DNA from: Actinoplanes palleronii
GTDB lineage: Bacteria; Actinomycetota; Actinomycetes; Mycobacteriales; Micromonosporaceae
DNA: 64,000 bases
Direction: 5' to 3'
Assembly: GCF_016862315.1 (NCBI RefSeq)
Contig: NZ_BOMS01000023.1
Location: 1 to 64,000 of the forward strand
Part shown: piece by piece, positions 41,650-49,914 of the stretch
Layout of the letters: each line of letters opens with the position of its first letter
Position numbering within the stretch: the stretch's first letter is position 1
Program-made: the position numbers and the translations under genes
Notes under the pieces: generated by a model
Told to the model about the DNA's origin: nothing
The model's input: only the letters and a program-made list of their open reading frames with translations
The model's database searches: none

Positions 41650-42607
41650 ACGACCGTCCCGGAAGTCCCCGGAGCCGGAGCCGGCCGGCGAGGACATCCA
41701 GGTCTACGACCTGGACGATCTCGAAACCCCGGTGATGACCACACCGCGGGACATGCCGGTTCCGGAACCGGCGAGCAAGCGTCCCGCGCGCCAGAAGACC
41801 ACCAGCGGACCGCCATCGGTCTGGGTCGACGGCGAGGCGTTCCACCGGGTCGAGGGCGACATCCTGCTCGACGAGGACCAGTTCCACATCTACCGGGAGG
41901 CGCAGCGGGTCCTGCAGGGGCACCGGGAGACCACCCTGCTGTTCGAGAAGGCCGGGCTGCAGACCGCTCAGGTGCACCAGTACGGTGCCGCGACCAGCGC
42001 GCTGGTCGGCATCGTGGACGGCGGCAAGCTGGTGCGCTGGGCGCCCGGCACGGTCCTGCGCTACTGCGTGCTGCGCCAGACGTTCCCCGAGCACGAGTGG
42101 TACACCGAGATCGTCGAGAACATGCTCCGGGCCACCGAGGACTGGGCCGCGGTCTGCGGGGTGGACTTCGAGTACGTGAAGAAGGCCGACGACAGCGACA
42201 GCCTGCGTCCGCCGGGGGTGGTCTTCCCGGTCCGGCACATCGACACCGGCGGGACGTTCATCGCCGCGGCGTTCTTCCCCAACGACCCGGTCAGCCGGCG
42301 CCGGGTCCTGATCGACCCCTCCTACTTCAGCACCACCGGGTACAACCGCGTCGGCGTGCTGCGGCACGAGCTGGGCCACGTGCTCGGCTTCCGGCACGAG
42401 CACACCCGGTCCGGCGCGCCGCAGGTCTGCCCGGACGAGGACATGACCGGCACGTTCGACCTGACCGCGTACGACCCGCACTCGGTCATGCACTACTTCT
42501 GCGGCGGTGTCGGCTCGCGGGCCCTGGCGATCACCGAGGTGGACCGCGCCGGTTCGCAGTTCCTCTACGGCCCGCCCCTGAACCGCTTCCAGCTCCTGAA
42601 GCCCTGA
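41618..42607 (+). CDS. Metzincin zinc metalloprotease (astacin/M12A-like) without signal peptide
   Basis: Encodes 329 aa. The zinc site is HELGHVLGFRHE at 250-261 (H250, E251, H254, H260), with glycine G257 and E261 as in astacins, and the Met-turn is SVMHY with M291. A 70-residue hydrophilic, Lys/Pro/Glu-rich N-terminus leads to a spacer and the protease domain from about 130. No signal peptide or membrane helix is seen, unusual because most metzincins are secreted; it might be cytoplasmic, exported by a specialised route or packaged. GGAGG lies 7 nt before the ATG. Followed after 14 bp by two genes encoding paralogous proteins. Confidence 0.88.
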   Translation: MPKTPSGKGGKRPSRKSPEPEPAGEDIQVYDLDDLETPVMTTPRDMPVPEPASKRPARQKTTSGPPSVWVDGEAFHRVEGDILLDEDQFHIYREAQRVLQGHRETTLLFEKAGLQTAQVHQYGAATSALVGIVDGGKLVRWAPGTVLRYCVLRQTFPEHEWYTEIVENMLRATEDWAAVCGVDFEYVKKADDSDSLRPPGVVFPVRHIDTGGTFIAAAFFPNDPVSRRRVLIDPSYFSTTGYNRVGVLRHELGHVLGFRHEHTRSGAPQVCPDEDMTGTFDLTAYDPHSVMHYFCGGVGSRALAITEVDRAGSQFLYGPPLNRFQLLKP

Positions 42608-42621
42608 AAGGTTGATCAGAG

Positions 42622-43635
42622 ATGACCACCATCAGCGAGACCAGCACTCCGGCGACCACCGACAGCCAAACCTCGGCGCCAACCTCGGCCGCCCCGGCTC
42701 AGCGCCGCAGCTACCTGCCGGCCAAGTCGACCGACCGCCGCCCGGTGACCGACCCCGAGGCGACCCTGCGCGAGCAGCTCGACGACCAGCGCTACCTGGA
42801 CATGCGCACCGACATGGGCCTGCAGTACGTCGACGGCCTGCGGATCCCCAGCTACGGCGACATGTCCGTACCCGGATACCGGATGGTGCCGGTGAACGTG
42901 GCCCGCGAGTACGGCCTGGCCGGGCTCACCGAGGGCGAGGACCCCCTGGAGGAGATCGAGATCGACGAGCCGACCACCGAACCGGTCGGCGCCGTCGACG
43001 GCAACAGCGTGCCCACCTTCGTCGAGGGCATCAGGGGCCAGCACCTGTTCGACATCCTGAACGCCACCCTGCTCGCCCAGCTCGCGGCGAACGCGAAGTT
43101 CGACCGGGAGCAGGACCCGATCAACTGGACCCGGTTCTACGGGAAGGTGCTGGAGAACGTCGGCTTCGTCGTACCGGAGTTCTCGTTCTTCGGGCTGCGC
43201 TCGAGGGACGCCCGGTTCAGCATGGACCAGGCCGTACTCAAGGTGATCGCGGCGATCCTGACGCCGACCCAGGTCGAGCTCGCCAAGGCGTCCTTCGACG
43301 CCCTGCAGAGCCTGCGCTCGGACGACCGGCGGCTGCAGATCTTCCGCCGTAACTCCAGCGACAACCGGTCCGGCAACTTCCAGATCAGCTCGGTCGGCGA
43401 GAGCAAGGCCGGGATCGTGTCCCTGAAGCTGAACGCGTTCTTCTTCAAGACCGACGAGCAGGTCACCGACGTGCTCTGGTTCAAGTTCCGCAGCGCCAGC
43501 ACCACGTTGCAGGCGACCCGGACCACCCTGGTGCTCAACGACCAGGTGTACGACCGGCTCCGGCAGTCCATCCTCGACAAGCTCGGCAACCGCGGCCTGA
43601 ACTTCATCGGCGGCCTCGAGCTGTCCGACGTCTGA
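42622..43635 (+). CDS. Unknown protein A of the metzincin cassette (paralogue of protein B)
   Basis: Encodes 337 aa, no signal peptide, membrane helix or recognised domain. A Thr/Ser/Pro-rich N-terminus (1-30) and an acidic stretch (about 105-130) precede a folded region. Residues about 143-337 align along their length with protein B, for instance LLAQLAANAKFDREQDPINW here against LLAQLAANAKADRHRDATTW there, and again near the C-terminus (LNDQVYDRLRQSILDKL against LNEQTFGKVRAAIDKKL). It follows the protease by 14 bp and precedes B by 12 bp, so the genes form one operon. Substrate, effector or structural subunit handled by the protease are all possible. Confidence 0.75.
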   Translation: MTTISETSTPATTDSQTSAPTSAAPAQRRSYLPAKSTDRRPVTDPEATLREQLDDQRYLDMRTDMGLQYVDGLRIPSYGDMSVPGYRMVPVNVAREYGLAGLTEGEDPLEEIEIDEPTTEPVGAVDGNSVPTFVEGIRGQHLFDILNATLLAQLAANAKFDREQDPINWTRFYGKVLENVGFVVPEFSFFGLRSRDARFSMDQAVLKVIAAILTPTQVELAKASFDALQSLRSDDRRLQIFRRNSSDNRSGNFQISSVGESKAGIVSLKLNAFFFKTDEQVTDVLWFKFRSASTTLQATRTTLVLNDQVYDRLRQSILDKLGNRGLNFIGGLELSDV

Positions 43636-43647
43636 GGCGGCGTACCC

Positions 43648-44364
43648 ATGTCCGACCTGCGCTCCTTCGTCCGTGACCTCGACATCGGCCCGGTCCTGGA
43701 CGGGTCGGTCGACCTGGACGGCCCCGCGGCTTCGGCCGCGGTGGTCTCCGGGTGCGTGGCGGTGTTCTCCGCCGCCACCTCCACCGCGCACAAGCGGGAC
43801 GTGCTGCAGTGCCTGCTGCTCGCGCAGCTGGCCGCGAACGCCAAGGCCGACCGGCACCGGGACGCCACCACCTGGTACGGCACGTACCAGAAGACCCTGG
43901 AGCAGGTCGGCTGGGTGGTGTCGGCGAGCAGCCGGTCCAGCCGGTTCCGGGCGTCCACCGCGCACTTCACCATCGGCGACGTGGCCGCCGACTCGTTCAA
44001 GGAACGCAACGAGCCGGGTGAGACGGCCGCGGTCGCCGGGGCGTTCCAGTCCTTCGCCGCGAACCCGGGGCTGGCCGCGAACCTGGTGTTCGAGTGCCCG
44101 AGTCACTCCGGCGGGATCGGCAACCTCCAGGTCGCACTGGCCGACGAGGTGGCGAACGGCACCGTCGGCCTGCAGGTGCTGGGCGTGACCTTCGAGACCC
44201 CGGAGTACGTCGCGCGCCTGGTCACGCACGACTTCGGGGAACAAGCCAAGATCCAGGTGTCGTACACCGCGTCCACGTTGAACGAACAGACGTTCGGCAA
44301 GGTGCGTGCCGCGATCGACAAGAAGCTGGCGGGCCGGTTCGACGCGTCGGTGGCGGTCATCTAG
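43648..44364 (+). CDS. Unknown protein B of the metzincin cassette (paralogue of protein A)
   Basis: Encodes 238 aa, corresponding to the conserved part of protein A without its N-terminal extension. It has no signal peptide or membrane helix. The middle shows alternating hydrophobic strands (TVGLQVLGVTFETPEYVARL), hinting at a beta-rich domain after an N-terminal helical hairpin. It is the last gene of the cassette and its stop overlaps the convergent HAD gene by 8 bp. I do not recognise the family. Confidence 0.75.
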   Translation: MSDLRSFVRDLDIGPVLDGSVDLDGPAASAAVVSGCVAVFSAATSTAHKRDVLQCLLLAQLAANAKADRHRDATTWYGTYQKTLEQVGWVVSASSRSSRFRASTAHFTIGDVAADSFKERNEPGETAAVAGAFQSFAANPGLAANLVFECPSHSGGIGNLQVALADEVANGTVGLQVLGVTFETPEYVARLVTHDFGEQAKIQVSYTASTLNEQTFGKVRAAIDKKLAGRFDASVAVI

Positions 44365-45103
44365 ACCCGCCCGCCTCCTGCAAGATCAATTGGGCCAGGG
44401 CGTGGCCGTCCTCGACGGTCACGTCCGGTTCCGGGCTGAGCACCGGGTCGTCCGGGTCGACCCGGCCGGACGGCATCAGGACGGCCCGGCCCACGTCGGC
44501 GCGCCGGGCGCAGGCCACGTCCCGGCGCCGGCTGTCCCCGACGAACCAGCACCCGGACGGCGGCACCCCGAGCGCGTCGGTGGCGTTCCAGATCATCTGC
44601 GGGTTGGGTTTGCGGACACCGGCCTCGTCGCTGTAGACCTGCACCGCGAACAGGTGCCCGACCCCGGCCTTCGCCAGGAAGTCCCGGTGCGCGGCCCCGC
44701 ACAGCGTGTTGCTGACCACGGCCAGCGGAACCCCGGCCGCGGTGTACGCCGCCAGCGCCTCCGGGATGCCCGGCCGCAGCTCCCAGTCGTCGCGCCAGGC
44801 CCAGTCGTAGCTGAGCTTGGCCACCGCGCCCCGGACCGGCACCTGCGCGGCCGGCGGCCAGCCCCGGATCACGAACCGTTCCCAGACCTCGGCCTGCGGC
44901 AACTCGTCCGGCCAGTCCTCGTCCCGCCACCGGGAGTAGGCCTCGGCGCCGTCGGTGAGGCCCCGCTGGATCTCGCCCGGTTGCAGCGCGCCCCGGACCA
45001 GGTTGAAGATCCGCAGCACCAGCTCGGGCGGGGCGATCCGCCGGGAGTCGCGGGCATCCGCGAGCACCCCGCCGAAGTCCAGCAGCAGCGCGGCCGGGAT
45101 CAT
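44357..45103 (-). CDS. HAD-superfamily hydrolase
   Basis: Encodes 248 aa. Motif I is LLLDFGGVL with nucleophile D9 (the DxGGV variant common in epoxide-hydrolase-N-like and haloacid-dehalogenase phosphatases). Motif II is VVSNT, motif III the lysine in VRKPNPQMI, and motif IV is FVGDSRRRDV. A small-molecule phosphatase role is likely; substrate unknown. The ATG at 45103 overlaps the stop of the ROK gene (ATGA), so the two are one operon. Confidence 0.88.
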   Translation of the reverse strand: MIPAALLLDFGGVLADARDSRRIAPPELVLRIFNLVRGALQPGEIQRGLTDGAEAYSRWRDEDWPDELPQAEVWERFVIRGWPPAAQVPVRGAVAKLSYDWAWRDDWELRPGIPEALAAYTAAGVPLAVVSNTLCGAAHRDFLAKAGVGHLFAVQVYSDEAGVRKPNPQMIWNATDALGVPPSGCWFVGDSRRRDVACARRADVGRAVLMPSGRVDPDDPVLSPEPDVTVEDGHALAQLILQEAGGSR

Positions 45104-45852
45104 CGCTGCCCCAGCGTCCAGGCGCGCACCCCGCCGACGATGCCGGCCGTGTTCGGCACCACCACCACGTCGTCACCCATCCGGGCGAGCTGCGCCGCGG
45201 TGATCAGCCGGGAGTTGCCGCCGCCCAGATAGACCCGGTCCCAGAGGAAGACCGGCCGGAACCCGTCGATCACGTTGCGGACCCGGCGGGACCAGAGCGC
45301 GTCACCGAGCCGGCGGCGCTCGTGCTCACCGATGTAGGTGTCGTAGGACATCCCCCAGCGCACCGGGGCCTGGGACATCTCCAGGTGCGGGGCCAGCTCG
45401 CCGCCGTCGAAGAGCGCACAGCCCAGCCCGGTCCCGAGGGTCAGCACCAGCTCGCAGCCGGTGCCGGCGACCACACCGGCGCCGTGCACCTCGGCGTCGT
45501 TGAGCACCAGCGTGGGCAGCCCGAACTCCTCGGCCAGCGCGGTCCGCGCGTCGAACCCGCGCCACGCCTCGAGCAGCTCCGGGTCCACTTTGGTGCGTGG
45601 CCCGCTCCTGGTCACGTAGTGCGGCGTCGCCACCACCACCCCGTGCCGGATCATGCCGGGCATCCCGACCGTGACCCGATCCGCGTTCGGCAGCTGCTCG
45701 GCGAGCGCGACGAGCGTCTTCACGAACAGGTCAGGCGGCAGAGGATAGGGCGTGGGCACCCGGATCGGGTGGGCCCGCATGGTGCCCGCCTCGTCCAGCA
45801 CCGAACCCTTGATCCCGCCGCCGCCGCAGTCGATCGTCAGCGTGAAAGCCAC
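45100..45852 (-). CDS. ROK-family sugar kinase (polyphosphate-glucokinase-like)
   Basis: Encodes 250 aa. The N-terminal phosphate loop LTIDCGGGGIKGSVLDEAG and the glycine-rich LTLGTGLGCALFDGGEL match actinobacterial ROK kinases close to polyphosphate glucokinase, which phosphorylates glucose with polyP or ATP. The ROK zinc-binding cysteine cluster is not evident. The GTG at 45852 lets the fold begin at the usual distance and has CAGACT exactly 6 nt upstream; a GTG five codons earlier (45867) with GGAGG before it is an alternative. Its TGA overlaps the HAD start. Confidence 0.8.
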   Translation of the reverse strand: MAFTLTIDCGGGGIKGSVLDEAGTMRAHPIRVPTPYPLPPDLFVKTLVALAEQLPNADRVTVGMPGMIRHGVVVATPHYVTRSGPRTKVDPELLEAWRGFDARTALAEEFGLPTLVLNDAEVHGAGVVAGTGCELVLTLGTGLGCALFDGGELAPHLEMSQAPVRWGMSYDTYIGEHERRRLGDALWSRRVRNVIDGFRPVFLWDRVYLGGGNSRLITAAQLARMGDDVVVVPNTAGIVGGVRAWTLGQR

Positions 45853-46232
45853 CCGGCCAGTCTGCACGCGAACCACCTCCCCGCACCGCAATTGTGCCGG
45901 GACACACCCGCCTTCGGCCTTTCATTTTTTCGGTACGCATACGGAGCGCCTGTCCGCAGGCTACGAGCCGAGTCCCGCCCGTGAGGCCGCCGCGAGACCG
46001 CAGCCACCCCCGACCGCGACGCGCCTCCCGACCCGCAACAGCCCTTGCGTGGGGAGTTGCGGCGCGCTCCGCACCCAAAATCCCCACACACGAACCACCA
46101 CAACCCTACGTGGGGAGTTGCGGCGCGCTGCGCACCCAAAGTCCCCACACACGAACCGCCACAGCCTTGCGTGGGGAGTTACGGCGCGCTCCGCACCCAA
46201 AGTCCCCACGCGGGGGTCGCTACGGCGGAGGG
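45853..46232. other. Intergenic region with a 61-bp tandem repeat
   Basis: No gene is supported in these 380 bp. The half nearer bioD is filled by the 61-bp repeats listed next; the rest contains the promoter region of the ROK-HAD operon. Confidence 0.6.
46048..46210. repeat. 61-bp tandem repeat, 2.7 copies, each with an internal hairpin
   Basis: CGTGGGGAGTT begins units at 46048, 46109 and 46170, an exact 61-bp period with about 90 percent identity by eye. Each unit carries GTGGGGA and TCCCCAC arms about 25 nt apart (46049-46055 and 46081-46087 in unit 1), with GGCGCGC between. The period is not a multiple of three and stops occur, so it is non-coding. Confidence 0.9.
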
Positions 46233-47447
46233 TCAGTTGGACTCTTCGGCCCAGACCCGCCAGTTGTCGAGGACGCCGTGCAGGGCCGGGGTGAGCCAGC
46301 CCGGGGCGGAGCGGCGGAAGACGCCCGGGTCCATCGTTCCGGCGCCGGACGGCAGGGCGCCGACCAGGTGCGGGACCAGGTCGCTGAGGTTGGCCCAGTG
46401 GACGAGTTCGGGGTCGGCGGGCCAGGCGCCGAGGATCACCTTGGCGGAGACGCCACGGCGGGCCAGGGCTTCCAGAGTGAGCGCGGTGTGGTTCAGCGTG
46501 CCGAGGCCGGCCCGGGCGACCACCAGGACGTTCGCGCCCAGCGCGGTGGCCAGGTCGGCGAAGGTCCAGGCGTCGCCGGACGGGCGGAGACCCATCGGCA
46601 CCAGGAGGCCGCCCGCGCCCTCGACCAGGACCAGGTCGTGCTTGTCGGCTTCGGCGCGGATCGCGTCGACCACGTCGTAGAGCTCCAGCGGCGGCAGCTC
46701 GGCGACCCGGGCGGCGGCCAGCGGGGCGAGGGGTTCGGGGTATTCGGCAAGGGTGCGGACCGTGTCCGGGCCGGCCAGCCGGGTGATCACCTCGGCGTCG
46801 GTCGGTGCACCGGTGATCGTGCCGGTCTGACCGGGTTTGATCACCGCGACGCGCAGGCCGGCGGACTGTGCCACGGAGGCCACCGCGGCGGTGGTGATGG
46901 TCTTGCCGACCTCGGTGTCGGTGCCGGTCACCAGGACGATCCCGTGCCACTCGATCGGGTCGGCGATCCGGCGCGGAGCCGGTCCCTCCATCGGGGACTC
47001 TTCGACCGCCGCGGGCTCGGCACCCGGTGAAGCGGACGGCGGGTCAGACCCGGCACCCGGCGAAGCGGACGGCGGGTCAGACCCGGCACCCGGCGAAGCG
47101 GGCGACGGCTCGGACCCGGCGGCGGGCGGCGCGGTGCCGGCGGAACCAACGGCCCCTGGCGCAGACCCCGCGGAATCCGGCGAACCGGAGGCGGCGGAGG
47201 GGTCGGCCGGGGCGGCGGGCTCAGGGTCGGCGGGCGGCGCGGTCACACCCTGCGACGGTACGCCAACACCCCGCCCCGCGTCCCCGAGGTGTCCACCCCC
47301 GTGCGCGTACAGCGGGTCGTCCGGGTCGAGCTCCCGCGCCGGTGGTGTGCCGGGCAGGCCGTGCCCGCCGCTGCGCCAGCCCCGTGGCAGCGGGGTCACC
47401 GCCACACCCGAGTAGGAGGGGACGGTCCGGGGCTGTTGGGCGTTCAC
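46233..47447 (-). CDS. bioD: Dethiobiotin synthetase with Pro/Ala/Ser-rich N-terminal extension
   Basis: Encodes up to 404 aa. The C-terminal about 235 residues are BioD: P-loop VTGTDTEVGKT, then VLVEGAGGLLVP and later NHTALTLEALARRG. BioD closes the ureido ring of dethiobiotin from diaminopelargonate, CO2 and ATP. The GTG at 47447 overlaps the bioF stop (GTGA), so translation probably starts there and adds about 165 low-complexity residues, including three 11-residue repeats (SDPPSASPGAG type, DNA 47020-47118). The alternative ATG at 46991 would give a normal 252-aa enzyme. The unbroken frame over 450 bp favours the extension. Confidence 0.88.
   Translation of the reverse strand: MNAQQPRTVPSYSGVAVTPLPRGWRSGGHGLPGTPPARELDPDDPLYAHGGGHLGDAGRGVGVPSQGVTAPPADPEPAAPADPSAASGSPDSAGSAPGAVGSAGTAPPAAGSEPSPASPGAGSDPPSASPGAGSDPPSASPGAEPAAVEESPMEGPAPRRIADPIEWHGIVLVTGTDTEVGKTITTAAVASVAQSAGLRVAVIKPGQTGTITGAPTDAEVITRLAGPDTVRTLAEYPEPLAPLAAARVAELPPLELYDVVDAIRAEADKHDLVLVEGAGGLLVPMGLRPSGDAWTFADLATALGANVLVVARAGLGTLNHTALTLEALARRGVSAKVILGAWPADPELVHWANLSDLVPHLVGALPSGAGTMDPGVFRRSAPGWLTPALHGVLDNWRVWAEESN
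47020..47118. repeat. Three in-frame 33-bp repeats inside the bioD extension
   Basis: Units begin GCACCCGGTGAAGCGG or GCACCCGGCGAAGCGG at 47020, 47053 and 47086; units 1 and 2 differ by one base. The 33-bp length keeps the reading frame (11 residues per unit). Confidence 0.9.
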
Positions 47448-48598
47448 GGGGCGCACTCCACGATCACGTTCAGAGCCCGGGCGAAGTCCGCCTCGGGCAC
47501 ACCCGCGTTGACGGTCAGCCGCAGGCGGGAGCTGCCGTCCGGGGTCGACGGCGGGCGGAAGCAGCCGACCGCCACGCCCCGGTCCCGGCAGTCCGCGGCC
47601 CAGGCGAGCGCGGCCTCCGGGCCCGGCGCCGGCACCGAGAGCACCCCGGCGGCCGGGTCGGTGACCACGAAGCCGGCCGCGCGCAGGCGGGTGGCGATCC
47701 GGGCGCCGCGCTCGAACAGGATCGCCCGGCGGTCGCCGGCTGCCCGGGCGACCCCGATCGCGGCGTGCACCCCGGCCACCACGGACGGCGGCGGGGCGGT
47801 GTCGTAGATGAAGGTGCGACCGGTGTCGATCAGGTGCCGGATCACCGGCTGGGCGCCGGCGACCACCCCGCCGGCGCCGCCCAGCGACTTGGAGAGCGTC
47901 GCGGTGACCAGCACGTCGGGCTGCCCGGCCAGGCCGGCCGCCACGACGCCGCCGGCGCCGGACGGGCCGAGCAGGCCGAGCGCGTGCGCGTCGTCGACGA
48001 TCAGCAGCGCGCCGCGGGCCGAGGTGACCGCGTGCAGCTCGGCGAGCGGGGCCAGGTCGCCGTCGACGGAGAAGACCGACTCGGTGACCACGGCGGCGGT
48101 CCGGCCCGGGTGCGCGTCCAGGATCGCGGCGACGGCGGCCGGGTCGTTGTGCGGGGCGACCACCACCGGCAGGCCGGCGAGTTTGCAGCCGTCGATCAGC
48201 GACGCGTGGTTGAACGCGTCGGACACCACCAGGTCGCAGACCGCGGCGGCGGCCCGGAGCACGGCCAGGTTGGCCAGGTAGCCCGAGGAGAAGACCAGGG
48301 CGCCGGCCGCGCCGAGCCAACCGGCCAGTGCGGACTCCAGCGCGGCGTGCGCGTCGGTGCTGCCGCGGACCAGGCGCGATCCGGTGGCTCCCAGCCCGTA
48401 CGCGTCAAGGGCCTGCCTGGCCGCGGCGACCACCGCAGGATGATCAGCAAGCCCCAAGTAGTCGTTTCCGGCCAGGTCGACGACCTGGTCGCCGGCCGGT
48501 CGCGGCCGCAACTGACGGGTGAGCCCCGCCTTGGCCCGCTCACGGGCCAGGCGATCGAGCGACCCCAACCAGTCCGCCAAAACGCCCCCAGAGATCAC
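47444..48598 (-). CDS. bioF: 8-amino-7-oxononanoate synthase
   Basis: Encodes 384 aa, normal for BioF, the PLP enzyme that condenses pimeloyl thioester with alanine in biotin synthesis. PLP-binding marks: VDDAHALGLLG and Schiff-base K237 in TATLSKSLGG. It is a true stand-alone paralogue of the AOS domain at the end of the PKS in this window. GTG start at 48598, divergent from bioB with 66 bp between. BioA is not in the window. Confidence 0.92.
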   Translation of the reverse strand: MISGGVLADWLGSLDRLARERAKAGLTRQLRPRPAGDQVVDLAGNDYLGLADHPAVVAAARQALDAYGLGATGSRLVRGSTDAHAALESALAGWLGAAGALVFSSGYLANLAVLRAAAAVCDLVVSDAFNHASLIDGCKLAGLPVVVAPHNDPAAVAAILDAHPGRTAAVVTESVFSVDGDLAPLAELHAVTSARGALLIVDDAHALGLLGPSGAGGVVAAGLAGQPDVLVTATLSKSLGGAGGVVAGAQPVIRHLIDTGRTFIYDTAPPPSVVAGVHAAIGVARAAGDRRAILFERGARIATRLRAAGFVVTDPAAGVLSVPAPGPEAALAWAADCRDRGVAVGCFRPPSTPDGSSRLRLTVNAGVPEADFARALNVIVECAP

Positions 48599-48607
48599 GA
48601 GAACCGG

Positions 48608-48613
48608 AAACTA
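48608..48613 (-). promoter_or_regulatory. -10 element (TAGTTT) for bioF-bioD
   Basis: On the minus strand TAGTTT ends 9 nt before the bioF GTG, predicting a leader of about 3 nt. Confidence 0.4.
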
Positions 48614-48652
48614 CCACTCCCCACCGACAGTCCTGCCGAGCCGGGAACTCTG

Positions 48653-48658
48653 TAGGGT
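48653..48658 (+). promoter_or_regulatory. -10 element (TAGGGT), leaderless start of bioB
   Basis: TAGGGT is followed by exactly 6 nt and the ATG at 48665. The 66-bp space to bioF leaves room for a shared operator, but no clear palindrome was found. Confidence 0.6.
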
Positions 48659-48664
48659 ACGGAC

Positions 48665-49660
48665 ATGTCTCAGATCCTCGACCGGGCCCGTGCCCGGGTC
48701 CTCGCCGACGGCGTCGGCCTAGACCAGGCCGAGATCCTGGAGATCCTGCGTCTTCCCGACGAGGCCCTCCCCGAGCTCTTGCAGCTGGCCCACGACGTGC
48801 GGATCAAGTGGTGCGGCCCGGAGGTCGAGGTCGAGGGGATCATCTCGCTGAAGACCGGCGGATGCCCGGAGGACTGCCACTTCTGCTCGCAGTCCGGCCT
48901 GTTCTCGTCACCGGTGCGTGCCATCTGGCTGGACATCCCGTCCCTGGTGGAGGCCGCGAAACAGACCGCGGCGACCGGCGCCACCGAGTTCTGCATCGTG
49001 GCCGCGGTGCGCGGGCCGGACAAGCGGCTGATGGAGCAGATGCGCGCCGGGGTGAAGGCGATCAAGGAAGCGGTCGACATCCAGGTCGCCGCGAGCCTCG
49101 GCATGCTCACCCAGGAGCAGGTGGACGAGCTCGTCGAGATGGGCGTGCACCGGTACAACCACAACCTGGAGACCTGCCAGTCGCACTTCCCGAACGTGGT
49201 GACCACCCATTCGTGGGAGGAGCGCTGGTCCACGCTGAAGATGGTCCGCGAGTCCGGCATGGAGGTCTGCTGCGGCGGCATCCTCGGCCTGGGCGAGTCG
49301 ATCGAGCAGCGCGCCGAGTTCGCCGCGCAGCTGGCCGAGCTCGACCCGCACGAGGTCCCGCTGAACTTCCTCAACCCCCGGCCCGGCACGCCGCTCGGTG
49401 ACCAGCCGGTGGTGGAGGGCAAGGACGCGCTGCGCGCGATCGCCGCCTTCCGGTTGGCGATGCCCAAGACCATTCTTCGGTACGCCGGTGGGCGCGAGAT
49501 CACGCTCGGCGACCTGGGTACGCGGGAGGGCCTGCTCGGCGGCATCAACGCGGTGATCGTCGGCAATTACCTGACCACGCTGGGCCGCCCGGCGACCGCC
49601 GACCTGGAGCTGCTGCAGGACCTGAAGATGCCGGTCAAGTCCCTGTCGGCGACGTTCTGA
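48665..49660 (+). CDS. bioB: Biotin synthase
   Basis: Encodes 331 aa. The radical-SAM cluster motif CxxxCxxC is at C67, C71 and C74 ([12 protein letters not shown]). Auxiliary-cluster ligands typical of BioB can be placed on [11 protein letters not shown] and [12 protein letters not shown], and the domain runs to [26 protein letters not shown]. It inserts sulfur into dethiobiotin. This shorter actinobacterial BioB type is the one reported to need the BsaP partner, whose gene starts in the bioB stop codon (TGATG). Confidence 0.95.
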   Translation: MSQILDRARARVLADGVGLDQAEILEILRLPDEALPELLQLAHDVRIKWCGPEVEVEGIISLKTGGCPEDCHFCSQSGLFSSPVRAIWLDIPSLVEAAKQTAATGATEFCIVAAVRGPDKRLMEQMRAGVKAIKEAVDIQVAASLGMLTQEQVDELVEMGVHRYNHNLETCQSHFPNVVTTHSWEERWSTLKMVRESGMEVCCGGILGLGESIEQRAEFAAQLAELDPHEVPLNFLNPRPGTPLGDQPVVEGKDALRAIAAFRLAMPKTILRYAGGREITLGDLGTREGLLGGINAVIVGNYLTTLGRPATADLELLQDLKMPVKSLSATF

Positions 49661-49836
49661 TGTTCTGCGATCGGTGCGGGCTCCCCGCCGCCGAGGGTGC
49701 TCACGCGGAGTGTGCCGCGGCGCGCGAGCTGGAGCCGCCGCGGTACTGCCCGGACTGCCGGCGCCGGATGAAGGTGCAGGTCGTGCCGACCGGCTGGACG
49801 GCGTCGTGCGTCGAGCACGGCACCCGGAAGGGCTGA
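49660..49836 (+). CDS. bsaP: Biotin synthase auxiliary protein (BsaP-like, Cys-rich)
   Basis: Encodes 58 aa: [18 protein letters not shown]..., with CxxC pairs FCDRC (C3, C6) and YCPDC, plus further cysteines at ECAAAR and SCVEH. Actinobacterial BsaP (Rv1590 in M. tuberculosis) is a small iron-sulfur protein reported as essential for BioB turnover and encoded next to bioB; position and cysteine pattern here match. The ATG overlaps the bioB TGA by one base. A hairpin terminator follows at 49868. Identity rests on context and pattern; no alignment was run. Confidence 0.8.
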   Translation: MFCDRCGLPAAEGAHAECAAARELEPPRYCPDCRRRMKVQVVPTGWTASCVEHGTRKG

Positions 49837-49867
49837 GTTTCCGGGCGACGGCGGGCTGAGTTCTTCT

Positions 49868-49905
49868 GGGTGACGGCGGGCCTGAACCAGTACCCGCCGC
49901 CACCC
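49868..49905. terminator. Bidirectional hairpin terminator
   Basis: GGGTGACGGCGGG (49868-49880) pairs with CCCGCCGCCACCC (49893-49905), 13-nt arms with one mismatch, 12-nt loop, between the bioB-bsaP stop and the convergent ACT-GNAT stop. Confidence 0.7.
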
Positions 49906-49914
49906 GATCACCCG

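Noticed and set aside
46048..46210. CRISPR array or coding repeat
   Set aside because: Units abut without unique spacers, and a 61-bp period breaks the reading frame.
47444..48598. bioF as a second product-forming AOS of the PKS pathway
   Set aside because: It is flanked by bioD and bioB and has BioF length and motifs, so it is the biotin enzyme.
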